Both the position numbers and the translations under genes were made by a program. The notes beneath the pieces were generated by a model, which did not search any database, was not told where the DNA came from, and was given only the letters and a program-made list of their open reading frames with translations. This document shows, piece by piece, positions 27,945 through 37,119 of a stretch of DNA of 64,000 nt. Every line of letters starts with the position of its first letter. Position 1 is the stretch's first letter. Origin of the DNA: JAJDXW01 sp965223775 (GTDB lineage: Bacteria > Pseudomonadota > Gammaproteobacteria > HK1); contig OZ245021.1 of the NCBI GenBank assembly GCA_965223775.1, positions 1,364,001-1,428,000 of the forward strand, written 5' to 3'.

Positions 27945-28183
27945 CTACTTCGGCTTGCCGAGGGTGCGCCTCTGCCAGGTTTCGGCGTACCAGCCGCGCA
28001 TCGTGCGCTCGCACGCCATCCGGTCGGCCGGCTCATCGCGAGCGGCGGCGCCTCGTCGACCGCGAGGCAGGCCCGGGCGGGCTTGCCCGGGTCGCCCGGC
28101 GACGGGGTGAAGGTTCCCGGTGGCCCGCCCTTACAGCCCGTGACCGCGACCGAGGCCGCGAGGGCTGCGAGGGCCCGCTTCAT
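27945..28183 (-). pseudogene. Small lipoprotein-like gene with an apparent 1-nt frameshift
   Basis: From ATG 28183 the - strand reads MKRALAALAASVAVTGCKGG, a short hydrophobic signal with a lipobox (AVTGC). It continues for ~45 codons, then the plausible continuation ARDEPADRMACERTMRGWYA shifts by one base near 28045 and runs to TAG 27945. The span is 239 nt, one short of 80 codons, consistent with a single-base deletion. Family unknown; it could also be coincidental open frames. Confidence 0.3.
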
Positions 28184-28196
28184 GCGCGGGTTCGGG

Positions 28197-30570
28197 CTAC
28201 CACCGCACTTGCGTGCGGAGCATGAGCGCGTTTGCCGGAGGCTTTGCGCCGGTGCCCGGCTCATGCGTCCATTCGAGGTCCACGGCGGCCGCTCGAGCGA
28301 GCTGCCAGCGCGCCCCGGTGCGGTGGGTGCGGGCGCCGCCTTGGCGCCACGAGAGGGCCGTGTACGGGGTCAGCAGTCCCCTCGTTCCCGAGAGTGCGAT
28401 GCCGTACCCGAGCTCGGCCTCGAGGCGGCGCCCGGCCTCGAAGTCTTCGGTCCCGACGAGCCCCCCCGCATCGCGGGCGGACCACAGATGCTCCACGCCG
28501 CTCGACGGTGCTCCCCACACGGGCGCGAGCTTGAGCGAGAGCCCCCGACCCGACGCGCCGGGGGCGAGCCGCACCGAGCCGCTCACGCCCCATTCCTCGT
28601 AGCCCGACGCCTCGTGCGCGACGAGGGTGCGGACTTGGGCCCCGATGGTGAGCGCCCCCGCCGCGTAGCGAAGCCCCGCCCCGGCTTCGAGCCCGGTGCC
28701 GGTCTCCGCGTCCCCGCCGTCGTGGCGCAACCCGAGCTCGAGCGACGGGGTGAGCGTCCCTTCGTCGAGCTCGACTGCTCTCGAGCCCTCGAGCACGAGT
28801 CGCACCCGGCTTGCATCGGTTTGCGATGCGTGCAGGTTCCCGTCCTCGGACGCAATCGCGTCCGAGTCCATCCGGACCCAGAAGGCATCGGACTTGACGT
28901 TCACCGCGAACCCCCCCGGCGCCTTCGGCGAGACGACCTCGCCGCGCAATCCAAGCGCGCCCATGCGCATGTCGATGTCCGTCGTGTAGCGTTCGTCCGT
29001 CGCCCGGTCCTCGTCCGCCTCGAGGGTGAGGGTGAGGTCGCCCGACCCAAGTCCTGCAAGGCCCCAAACGTCCACCTTCTCGCCGAGCCCGAGCTTCGCG
29101 TACGGGTAGAGCGCGGTGAGGGAGTTCTCGACCGAGCCCTCGTCGTCCCCCTCGATGAGCGAGAAGTCGCCGTCCCCGGTGCTGTACGAGAGCGCGATGC
29201 CCGCAAGCCACCCGTCGCGTGCCATGTCCGCTCCGACGAATCCGGTGGTGACGTTCGTCCCCGTCGACCGCCTGGACCCGGTAGTAGCGCGTGGTCCCGG
29301 GAGCGATGGTGTTGTCGTTGAATCGCGTGGGGTAGCACACGCACCAGATATCGAACGTCCCGTACTGGTTCGTGACGTTCACGAGCGACGTCCACGGACC
29401 GTTGCTGCTGTCGGACCCTTCAATCCGGTAGCCGGGAAAGTCCCTGTGATCCAGGCCCTTTGGGGAGGGCATGGTCCTGTCCCATTCGAGCTCGACCCGG
29501 GTCGGCGCGACGGCTGCCGCGGCCAGGTTCTTGGGCGGAGCCATGACCGCCCGCGTCACGGTCGCGGTGTAGGTCTCGTCCGTGCTGCCGTCCTCCGCCG
29601 TCACCGTCACCTCGATCGTGTTCGCGCCCACGTCGAGCGACACCTGCTGGCCGTCGGCGTCCGCGTCCGCGTCGGAAAGCTCCGTGTCGCTTCCGTCCTG
29701 GTACGTCACCCTCGCGCGGCCGTGGTTCGTCGTCGGAGTCACCGTCACCAAAGCTACGCTGCTGGCTACGTCCGCCGTGTAGGTCTTCTCGTCCCACGCG
29801 AACGTCTCGTTCAGGGCTACCGCTTTGCCGCCGCCGTCCGCCAGCGTCAACCCGCTCAGTGTCGCGTCGGCCGAGAGCAGCGGCTGGGTGTCCTCCGTTG
29901 CGGTCGCCGCACTGCCCTTGATGGCGATGCGGAACGACCTCCCCGAAGTGTCCGCGACCCAACCAGCACCTAAATACTCGTACAAGAACGCGTTCCCTAT
30001 TGTCCAGCCTTCCTCGTGCCCCGCGTCCTCGCCGTCGTTCGTGGTGATACCCACTTCCAAGAGGTAATCAGGGGTGTTGAACAGCAGGGCATGGGTCGTG
30101 TTCGGCGCGAGCGTGTGCCATACAAAGCCGACTGGGCCAGCAACACTCGGATCATAAATCGTTACTGCGGCCGGTACGCCGAAGGAAAGTGTTCCCGCCG
30201 CAAAGCTGCCCGGCCGATCGAGAATGTGGCAATTTTCGGTGGGCTGGCCACCCCTGGTGACCGTGCACAGGCTTATGTCGAACGGCTGGATACCGTCACG
30301 GACGGATACGATCTCCACATTGCTCAAAATGTACCGGGACATATTCGAACCGGTGGTAAACATCATCACGCGCGAACTCTGACGAATCGTGAACGAATCT
30401 GTGTTGCCTTGGCCGATGTTGCTGACCAGGGTGGTTCCCGTCTGCGCCTGTGTCGCCGCGGGCAGGGCGAGGACGCCGAACAGCGCGAGCCACGCCCCGG
30501 CCACAAGCGCCCACGCGGACCGCGGCGACGCACCGCCGCCCCCAGGCCGAGATGGCGAGAAAGGGCACAT
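28197..30570 (-). pseudogene. Secreted multidomain protein with C-terminal outer-membrane beta-barrel, frame-disrupted
   Basis: From ATG 30570 (- strand) a signal peptide (LVAGAWLALFGVLALPAATQAQ) leads into ~250 residues of beta-rich sequence. A cadherin-like beta-sandwich domain follows (LSADATLSGLTLADGGG ... EVTVTAEDGSTDETYTATV), then a fibronectin-III-like domain (PTRVELEWDR ... GTTRYYRVQAVDGD). At ~29255-29270 the frame changes. The next frame continues TNVTTGFVGADMARDGWLAG and a typical ~350-residue autotransporter-like barrel of alternating strands ending in RTQVRW at 28197, with the aromatic C-terminus expected for BAM insertion. Passenger and barrel are thus joined out of frame, and the usual linker is missing, so I call it a pseudogene. 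Confidence 0.75.
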
Positions 30571-30807
30571 ATGGACGACATCCAAACCATTATGAGGACG
30601 TGACAGTATTATCGTATCAATAGTTGCTTTGTTTCGTTGAGAGTCCAGCGTCGCGGCCGGCTCACGTCCGTCTCCAGGTCTCGCTGCACCCATCCCTTCG
30701 GACGCTGCCGGCGCGGAATGCGGCCGCCCGCGTACACGGCGCACCCTGCTCGCCGCAGGGTTTCGACGCCCGGCGCGAAGCTCGGTGTACCGCTCGTCCG
30801 CGTGAAG

Positions 30808-30836
30808 CCCCGTAGGTCGGCTTAGCCCGGCTTCGC
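30808..30836. repeat. GTAGGTCGGCTTAGCC palindromic repeat, copy 1 (partial)
   Basis: CCCCGTAGGTCGGCTTAGCC followed by CGGCTTCGCC. The first 20 bases recur exactly in copy 2 about 116 bp away. This is a partial unit of a dispersed chromosomal repeat. Confidence 0.7.
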
Positions 30837-30923
30837 CAACTCAGCGTCAAAAAGGCGATAGACCATTGATTTTCCGTAGCTGACCCCGGAAGGTCGGCAC
30901 TACAGGACCCTGGGCGGGGAGAG

Positions 30924-31020
30924 CCCCGTAGGTCGGCTTAGCCGAAGGCGTAAGCCGACATCATGGCCCGAATCGGGCGATGCTCCATGTCGGATTACGC
31001 TGCGCTAATCCGACCTACAG
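30924..31020. repeat. Palindromic repeats, copies 2 and 3 in inverted arrangement
   Basis: Copy 2 (30924-30961) folds on itself: TAGGTCGGCTTA pairs with TAAGCCGACA across GCCGAAGGCG. Copy 3 (30989-31019), TGTCGGATTACG ... TAATCCGACCTACA, is an inverted relative that also forms a hairpin around CTGCGC. Such GTAGGTCGGATTAG/CTAATCCGACCTAC units are common intergenic palindromes in proteobacterial genomes. Confidence 0.75.
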
Positions 31021-31276
31021 AGTTCCCATCGGCTCGGAGTCTGCGAAGTTCCTCGACCCATTTTTCTTAACCGATCACGGATGCGGCGGACCGCGCCGCC
31101 GCCGGGGTTCAAGGCGATGGCAGGTCCGTCCACGCGTTACCGTGCACGCATCGGCGAGTGGTGCGCGCGTTACCGCTGCGCACCGGCGCGGCCGGTGTCG
31201 CCGATGCTGTCCGGCGTGGTGCGGGAGCGACGCCGCAGCGCCGCCCGCACGGTGCCGCCGGCCATGGCCGCGCCGC

Positions 31277-31495
31277 TTACCAGCGCAGCGTCGCGCGGAA
31301 GGCGAGGCAGTGCTCGGGCGGGTCGTCGTTGGCGGGCTCGCCGCGCGTGCCCTCGACGCCGAACGCGACACCCGGCCCGAGGGTCCAGCGAACGCCGGTG
31401 CGCCACGCCCGCCCGCTGGTCTCCGAGAGCGCAAGCCCCGTATAGGGCGTAATCAGCCCGCGCCCGCCGAAGGCGCCAAGGCCGTAGCCCTGGTG
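31277..31495 (-). pseudogene. Autotransporter-like beta-barrel, C-terminal fragment
   Basis: Seventy-two residues ending at TAA 31277: GYGLGAFGGRGLITPYTGLA, RTGVRWTLGP and the terminal LAFRATLRW. This matches the final strands of the same barrel family as the gene ending at 28197 (there GLLTPYTALSW and LRTQVRW). Upstream the frame loses similarity. It is therefore the stump of a second barrel gene. Confidence 0.7.
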
Positions 31496-32059
31496 CGCGT
31501 GCCGCGGGCTCACTTCTCGTCGGCGACATCGACGTGCTCGACAGCTTCGATGACCCTCGCCTCCCCCCTCGCCCGACTGCTCTCCTCCACCGGACCTCGG
31601 GCGCCTCGCTGTCGCGTCCCTCGAATTCGTCGGCGACCTCCTCCCCGGTCGCCGACCCCGGGCGTGGCCACTACCTGCGCGCGACTGATCGCACGCCCCG
31701 TACTGGCGGAATCGATCCCCCTGGTGCACCCTGACGGGCGGTCACCGGGGAGACGGGCGGAAGGAGCTCAATCAGGGCATCGAGAAGCGGAGGCGCGAAC
31801 TCAAGGCCTGGCGCGCGCGGCGGTGTGCGATCGAACGGGAGAACGCTCGCTAAGTGCCCACGCTGCGTGCAATGGTGCTGGGCGGGGAGTTGACGGCCGC
31901 ACTACGGAAGGGCGAGCGCCGGCCGGCCGCATATCATCCGCGCACTCAGGAGAAGGTCATTACACGGGGTGCGCAGGTGTTGGCGGGGCGGGACCCGCGC
32001 GAAAATGGACGCGGTGGCCCATGTCGGTGATTTCCCCGCGGCCACCTTCCAAAGCGCCC
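31496..32059. other. Region without a supported gene
   Basis: Open frames exist on both strands (for example a + strand frame reading into the HTH gene at 32060), but none shows a recognisable motif or a good ribosome site. A short highly charged stretch near 31760-31850 (EKRRRELKAWRARRC) might be a remnant of a coding sequence. Confidence 0.4.
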
Positions 32060-32863
32060 ATGGACTCCACGGTCTGGCTCACGCGCGTTGACCTCGCATC
32101 GCATCTCGGGCTCTCCTTGCGGTCGGTCGACCGGATCATCGCGCGGAATCGGCTCAAGCGCGGCTCGGGCCGGCCGGTGCTCGTGCGTCTGGAGAGCTAC
32201 GCGCGGTGCCTGGTCGCGCTTCGGCGTCAATCCACTCGGTCGATGGCGGCGGTACCGGCCGTGCGGCTCGACACGCCTTCGCCGCTTCCGATCGAGCCCG
32301 GCGAGGAGCTGATCCTCATCGCGCAGACCGACAGGTTCAACGCGGCGGGGAAGGCGCACGGGTGCCGGATCCGGACGCTCGACGAATGCCCCGCCGAACA
32401 TTGGAGCCGGTCACTGCTTGAGGCTGCGGATGCCATGGCGGGCGTGCTCGATGTCATGGAGCGCGGTGCATCGCGCCCGGAGCCTGCGGGGGATTCCCCC
32501 GCCTCGCGATATCTGCGCGAGTTCCTTCGCGAGGCACAGGCGAACACCGGAAAGACGCTCGACGCGGCGGTCCTCTCGCGCTGTCTTCGCAAGTTGCGGG
32601 CGGGGGAGAGGCGTCTGGTGCTCGAGGCGTTGTCCGGGGAGGTTTCCGATTCGGCGCGGGCGGGCTCGGGCGCTCCGCTCGTCTACGCGCGCGAGTCGCT
32701 GCTCACCGAGGAGGAACTCGCGAGCGAGGTGCGGCGCACGATCGCCACGGTGCGCCGGTGGCGCGTGGAAGGGACGGGTCCGGTGTTCCTGCGAATCGAA
32801 CGCGCCGTGCGGTACTCGCGTGTCGACCTGAGCCACTGGTTGGGCGAACGCGTCGTGCGCTGA
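32060..32863 (+). CDS. Helix-turn-helix DNA-binding protein, excisionase-like
   Basis: A 267-aa protein. Its C-terminus (LLTEEELASEVRRTIATVRR through VRYSRVDLSHWL, residues ~215-262) is a winged HTH of the excisionase/MerR-like type used by integrative elements. The N-terminus (WLTRVDLASHLGLSLRSVDR) looks like a second HTH of similar kind. The frame is open far upstream. I choose ATG 32060; ATG 32021 is an alternative and neither has a strong ribosome site. It is convergent to two tyrosine recombinases, whose coding ends 105 bp away, suggesting a recombination directionality or control role (inference). Confidence 0.65.
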   Translation: MDSTVWLTRVDLASHLGLSLRSVDRIIARNRLKRGSGRPVLVRLESYARCLVALRRQSTRSMAAVPAVRLDTPSPLPIEPGEELILIAQTDRFNAAGKAHGCRIRTLDECPAEHWSRSLLEAADAMAGVLDVMERGASRPEPAGDSPASRYLREFLREAQANTGKTLDAAVLSRCLRKLRAGERRLVLEALSGEVSDSARAGSGAPLVYARESLLTEEELASEVRRTIATVRRWRVEGTGPVFLRIERAVRYSRVDLSHWLGERVVR

Positions 32864-32967
32864 CACTCACCAGCGCGCGACGGCGCGTGCGGCCGGCTCC
32901 CGGAAGAACGCGAACGCGCGCCGCTCCGAACACGAGCGGCGCCGGTGCCGCGCGGCACCCCGGGCGC

Positions 32968-34302
32968 TCATCCCCCGCGGTCCGCGGCGCGTCCGGTCGC
33001 GGCCACCGTCCCCGCATGCGACTCGACGGACGTCCCGTTACCAGACGAGCCCCCCGGCTCCGAGCACGCCACGGCTACGACCTCTCCCCGCTGGCCAATC
33101 AGGGCATCGATCCGATCCGCGATCCGTTGCGCGGGCTCGCGAAGCTGCTCGAGCGTCCACTGCGTCGCATAGCCCTGCGTCACGTTGGCGCGAGTGCGGT
33201 GGTTGACGAGCCGCTTGACCAGCGACTCGGGGAGCTTCAGCTCGTGCGCCGCGACGGTGACGAAGCAGTTGCGAAGCGCGTGGTACCAGAACGGCTTGCC
33301 GCCATGGCGGACGATGGCGCGATAGTAGCTGTCGGGGCGGCTGAGCGGCTGCTCGGGACTGGCCGGCGAAGCGAACACCCACCGAGCCCCACTCGGCGTT
33401 GCCTTCCAGCGGCGCGCGAGGAGCACCGCGAGCTGACGCGTGACCGGCAGCTCCAGCCGCTCCCCGCCCTTGGTCTCGTCCACGCAGAACCGCCCCTCCT
33501 CAAGCGCCACCCGGTCCCAGCGAAACGCCAGCACCTCGCCCCGGCGCATCCCGGTGTAAAGGCCAAAGCGGAAGAAGTCCCGAACCTCCGGGCACCGGAC
33601 CCCTTCGCGGATCCCGCGCTCCCAAGCCGGCAGCAGCACCGCCGGGTGCTCGATGCGCCGTCGCTCCAGGCGATGCGCCCGCCCGCCCGTGTGCTTCCAC
33701 CTCTCGACCGGATCGCGAAGCCCGCGATGGTCGACCGCGCAACGCCGATACGCCCCCCCGAGCACGAACAGCCCCAGGTTCGCCCTCACCCGGCCGTGGC
33801 GCTCGGTCACCTCGGCGAAGCGCCCGGCGACGTCCTCGCGCGTCACCTCGTCGAGCCGCCGCCCGTGCCAGCTCTTCAACCACACTTCGGCGCTTCGCCG
33901 GTACAGCCGCAACGAGGCGTCCGCGACGTTCCTCGTGCCGAGCCACGCCTCCACCGCCTCGCCCACGCGCGGCAATCCCCGCGCAAGGGCGCGTTCGCGC
34001 GAGGGGTCCCGGCCGTCGCGCGCGCGCCCGAGCAGCGCCTGCGCCTGCTTGCGCGCGGCGCCCGGTGAGAGCCCCGGATACCGCCCCAGGGTGAGCTTGC
34101 GGTTCCGGTCGGTGCGCCGCCCCTCCCCCGTTCGAAACTGCACGAAGAAGCTCTTCGCCCCGCCGGGCGAGACCCGGACCCCGAAGCCCGTCAGCCGGTC
34201 GTCCCAGATGACGTAGGGCGTCCCAAGGGGCTCGGCCCCGGACACCACCTCCCGGGTGAGGGCGCCCTTGCGCGCCGCCACACGTTTGCCTCGCGCGCTC
34301 AC
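32968..34302 (-). CDS. Tyrosine recombinase / integrase
   Basis: A 444-aa integrase with an N-terminal arm-binding domain (YVIWDDRLTGFGVRVSPGGAK, residues ~29-50) and a C-terminal catalytic domain. Visible catalytic residues are Arg in YTGMRRGEV, Lys in DETKGGERLELPV, His-x-x-Arg in YHALRNCF, His in RLVNHRT and the nucleophilic Tyr in VTQGYATQW. The start is GTG 34302, overlapping the upstream recombinase stop as GTGA. All five key positions are intact. About 40 residues beyond the Tyr motif are low-complexity. Confidence 0.9.
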   Translation of the reverse strand: MSARGKRVAARKGALTREVVSGAEPLGTPYVIWDDRLTGFGVRVSPGGAKSFFVQFRTGEGRRTDRNRKLTLGRYPGLSPGAARKQAQALLGRARDGRDPSRERALARGLPRVGEAVEAWLGTRNVADASLRLYRRSAEVWLKSWHGRRLDEVTREDVAGRFAEVTERHGRVRANLGLFVLGGAYRRCAVDHRGLRDPVERWKHTGGRAHRLERRRIEHPAVLLPAWERGIREGVRCPEVRDFFRFGLYTGMRRGEVLAFRWDRVALEEGRFCVDETKGGERLELPVTRQLAVLLARRWKATPSGARWVFASPASPEQPLSRPDSYYRAIVRHGGKPFWYHALRNCFVTVAAHELKLPESLVKRLVNHRTRANVTQGYATQWTLEQLREPAQRIADRIDALIGQRGEVVAVACSEPGGSSGNGTSVESHAGTVAATGRAADRGG

Positions 34303-35564
34303 GGTGCCGGCGCCGCGTGAAGCCCTCGCCGCTCAGCGAAAGCGAGGGCCTCGACCCGGTCCGCGATGCGCTGCGACGCCTTGCGAAGCTCCTCGCGCGT
34401 CCACTCCGCCGCGTACCCCTCCGTCACGTCGGGCGACGGCGCATGGTTGACCAGACGCTTGACCAGGCTCTCGGGCAGCATCAGATCGCGCACCGCCACC
34501 GTGATGAAGCTGTTGCGGCAGGCGTGAAACCAGAACTTCGAATCCGCGACTTGACTGATCCGGGCGTGCCAGTCGCCTGCCCTCGTGTAGGGGCCGCGTC
34601 CGGCCGGACCGGGGAAGATCCACCCGCCGTCCGCGCCCGGCGCCTCGCGGCGACGCTCCAGCACGCCCCTCACCTGTCGGGTGACCGGCACCTCGAGCGG
34701 GCGCCCGCTCTTTGTCTCCTTGATCCGAATCCAGCTTTGCGACGCGTCGATGTCCCCCCATTTGAGTCCCGACACCTCCGAGACGCGAAGCCCCGTGAAA
34801 AGGCCCATCCACACCATGTCGCGCATCACTTCGGGTACGTTCGCCTCGAGTCCCCGGCGCCAGCGCGGCAGCACCTCCGCCGGCGGCGCGATCGTGCGCC
34901 GCGGCCTGCGGTGGAGCTTCCCGCCGCCCATCCGCCACTCGGCCACCGGATCGCGAAGCTCGTCGTGGTTCGCGCACGCCGCGCGGTACACCGCGCCAAG
35001 GAGCTTGACGAATGCGTTCGCGACACTTGGCCCGGTGTGCTCGCTCAAGGCGAGGAAGCGCCGCTCCACATCCTCGCGCCCGAGCTCGTCGAGGCGCTGG
35101 TCGAGCCATTGCGGCGCATGGCGTTCGAGGAGTCTTCGATACTGTGAGCGGGTCTTCGCAGCGACGGTGGGACGGCTCCGGAGATAGCCCTCGAAGGCGC
35201 GGCGAAGGGTGGGGATGGGCAGCGCGCCGCCTTCGCCATTCGCGCGGCACTCGGCGACCGCACGCATCACTTCCCGGGCCCTGGAACGGGCCCGGGCGGG
35301 CGTGAGAGCGGGAAAGTGACCGAGCACCTTCTTGCGGCTTGCCGCCCGGCGTCCTCCCTCGCGGGCGCGGTACTGGACGATGAACGAGCGAAGACCCGAC
35401 GGACTGACGCGCACCCCGAAGCCCGTCAGCTCGTCGTCCCAGACGATGTAGCGCCGGTCCCGGGGCTTGGCGTCGTCGACGGTGCGGGTCGTGAGGCGCG
35501 CCTTGTGCAGCGCCACCCGGCGTCGGCTGGTTGGAAGGGAGGAAGCTTCGTGGGCGTAATCCAT
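34299..35564 (-). CDS. Tyrosine recombinase / integrase (paired, upstream)
   Basis: A 421-aa integrase from ATG 35564 (a TTG at 35582 is an alternative start). The arm-binding domain (YIVWDDELTGFGVRVSPSGL) and the catalytic residues mirror the neighbour: Arg in FTGLRVSEV, Lys in KETKSGRPLEVPV, HACRNSF, RLVNHAP and Tyr in VTEGYAAEW. The two proteins are clear paralogues of similar length, translated from one transcript with a 4-nt overlap. A tRNA-Arg lies ~360 bp upstream, a typical integration neighbourhood. Confidence 0.9.
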   Translation of the reverse strand: MDYAHEASSLPTSRRRVALHKARLTTRTVDDAKPRDRRYIVWDDELTGFGVRVSPSGLRSFIVQYRAREGGRRAASRKKVLGHFPALTPARARSRAREVMRAVAECRANGEGGALPIPTLRRAFEGYLRSRPTVAAKTRSQYRRLLERHAPQWLDQRLDELGREDVERRFLALSEHTGPSVANAFVKLLGAVYRAACANHDELRDPVAEWRMGGGKLHRRPRRTIAPPAEVLPRWRRGLEANVPEVMRDMVWMGLFTGLRVSEVSGLKWGDIDASQSWIRIKETKSGRPLEVPVTRQVRGVLERRREAPGADGGWIFPGPAGRGPYTRAGDWHARISQVADSKFWFHACRNSFITVAVRDLMLPESLVKRLVNHAPSPDVTEGYAAEWTREELRKASQRIADRVEALAFAERRGLHAAPAP

Positions 35565-35582
35565 CGCGTCGGAGGATAGCAA

Positions 35583-35922
35583 ATGGGCATCAAGAAATGC
35601 AACACCGTGGATGCGATCTGGCTACTCGAATCGCGATGTCCTGACGACTTCGGAGGTGAGGTCGTATCAAATAATCAATTCAATATAAACGTTAATTTCC
35701 ACTTCCTGTCTACGAATGATATCTGGTGTCTACTCAATGTGATGAAAATCGATGATTTTTCCGGACTAGCCTCGAAACCGGGACGAGCGGGAGATTCGGG
35801 CATGTCCGGTGCCCGAAGCCCCCAGCGCAGGATCGAAAATACGGCAAACCGAGCCACCATCACGGCCGCGATCCGGTTGACAGTCGCAACGGCCCCGCCG
35901 GATACTTCGCACCCTTCTCCGC
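35583..35922. other. Intergenic region with an AT-rich segment
   Basis: No gene recognised. Positions ~35660-35765 are markedly AT-richer than the rest of the window (AAATAATCAATTCAATATAA near 35669), as expected of a recombinase promoter/attachment region or foreign DNA. The tRNA promoter should lie at the right end. Confidence 0.45.
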
Positions 35923-36000
35923 GCGCCCGTAGCTCAGTCTGGATAGAGTACCTGGCTACGAACCAGGCGGTCGGGAGTTCGAATCTCTCCGGGCGCGCCA
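35923..36000 (+). tRNA. tRNA-Arg (anticodon ACG)
   Basis: A cloverleaf is evident. The acceptor GCGCCCG pairs with CGGGCGC. The D-arm is GCTC/GAGT with GG in the loop. The anticodon stem CCTGG/CCAGG encloses loop CTACGAA (anticodon ACG). The T-arm is GGGAG-TTCGAAT-CTCTC, followed by discriminator G and an encoded CCA. It is read by inosine-34 for CGU/CGC/CGA arginine codons. Confidence 0.97.
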
Positions 36001-36273
36001 TACAACCTGTTGACGGCACCGCACGGGCGCGCCGGACGCTCACCGATTGCCTCGTGCGAGATGTGTCGACCGGCTTTCGCCGCCCCGCGGGATTCGAGGC
36101 ACCCCGGCGCGCTCCGCTCGAGCCGCACCTGACCGACCGATTCCGAACCACGCGGTCGGGAGTTCGAGCTTGTCCGAGCGTTCCGTCCGATTGATTGAAT
36201 GTTTTCGATTTCGATTGATTTCGGTACGCAACTCGCTTGAAGATCACCGCCCGGAACTCCAAGGACGCGAGCC
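36001..36273 (+). other. Region downstream of the tRNA, upstream of the amidohydrolase operon
   Basis: No gene seen. It includes the degenerate tRNA-like segment at 36144-36182 and presumably the promoter of the amidohydrolase-alc-allA operon. Confidence 0.5.
36144..36182 (+). repeat. Degenerate copy of the tRNA-Arg 3' half (att-like)
   Basis: CGAACCACGCGGTCGGGAGT and the following bases repeat tRNA positions from the anticodon loop through the T-arm, including an uninterrupted GCGGTCGGGAGTTCGA. Roughly 31 of 39 positions match before it diverges. A 3'-tRNA direct repeat is the usual footprint of tyrosine-recombinase integration. Confidence 0.65.
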
Positions 36274-37119
36274 ATGCTGACGATCGATTCCCAGGTCCAT
36301 GCCTATGAGCGAGACCATCCCGGCCGCCCCTGGGCCGGGATTCTCGCGGGTCCGCCGGAGGTCACCGGCGACGACATGGTCGCGGCGATGGACGCGGTCG
36401 GGGTGGACGGAGCGCTGCTGGTCTCCCCGTACACCATGTATCGGTTCGACGCGAGCTATGCGGTCGAGGTTCACGCCGCGCACCCCGGCCGTTTCGGACT
36501 CGTCAAGCCGGTGGACCCGACCGACCCCGCGGTAGCCGAGACGATCGCCGACTGGGCGGCGCTGGACGGCGCCGTGGCGGTCCGGATCATGATGGCGCAC
36601 GGCGTCTCGATCGATCCTGGCCACCCCGGAATCGGGCGCGTCCTCGCGGCCGCGGCCCGCTACTCGCTGCCGGTCAACCTGCTTTGCTGGGGCCTCCTGG
36701 ACGAGGCCGGCGCGCTCGCCCGTGCCCACCCCGACACCGTGCTGGTCATCGATCACCTCGGCCTGCGGCAGCCGTTCGAACCGCCGGCTCCCCCCGAGCC
36801 GTTCGCCGATCTCCAAAGGCTCCTCGCTCTGGCGGAATGCGAGAACGTCATGGTGAAGATCTCCGGCGCCTGCACCCTTTCGCACGAACCCTTTCCGTAC
36901 CCTGATCTCTGGGACCCGCTACTGCGCGTCTTCGACGGCTTCGGCATCGATCGCTGCATGTGGGGCACCGACTGGACCCGCGCGGTCAATCTGCTGACCT
37001 ACGAGCAGGGGGTGGAGCCGTTTCGCCGGACCGATCGCCTGACCGAAGACGAACGTGCGGCGTTGATGGGCGGCACCCTGCGGCGGGTCTACGACTGGGC
37101 GCCGGCGGGACGCAAATGA
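36274..37119 (+). CDS. Amidohydrolase family (TIM-barrel) protein
   Basis: A 281-aa metal-dependent hydrolase of the amidohydrolase-2 type. The N-terminal metal motif reads DSQVHAY (D-x-H-x-H with the first His as Gln, a variant I have seen in the family). Later metal and acid positions appear in VIDHLGLR (~residue 152) and WGTDWTR (~230). An AAGGA-type site precedes ATG 36274. Its stop overlaps the allantoicase start by 4 nt (ATGA), so it belongs to a ureide-degradation operon. A role on a ureide or lactone intermediate is inferred from context only. Confidence 0.85.
   Translation: MLTIDSQVHAYERDHPGRPWAGILAGPPEVTGDDMVAAMDAVGVDGALLVSPYTMYRFDASYAVEVHAAHPGRFGLVKPVDPTDPAVAETIADWAALDGAVAVRIMMAHGVSIDPGHPGIGRVLAAAARYSLPVNLLCWGLLDEAGALARAHPDTVLVIDHLGLRQPFEPPAPPEPFADLQRLLALAECENVMVKISGACTLSHEPFPYPDLWDPLLRVFDGFGIDRCMWGTDWTRAVNLLTYEQGVEPFRRTDRLTEDERAALMGGTLRRVYDWAPAGRK

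Larger units (their letters stand above)
30571..31276. other. Gene-poor region with palindromic repeats
   Basis: No supported gene. It contains the GTAGGTCGG-type palindromic repeats listed separately. The long open frame that crosses it on the + strand has no recognisable domain before ~32060. Confidence 0.5.

Noticed and set aside
20578..36182. CRISPR array
   Set aside because: The repeats seen are palindromic units, IS ends or tRNA-like segments, not regularly spaced direct repeats.
35583..36194. 203-codon + strand frame spanning the tRNA-Arg gene
   Set aside because: It runs through the tRNA and has no domain; chance frame.
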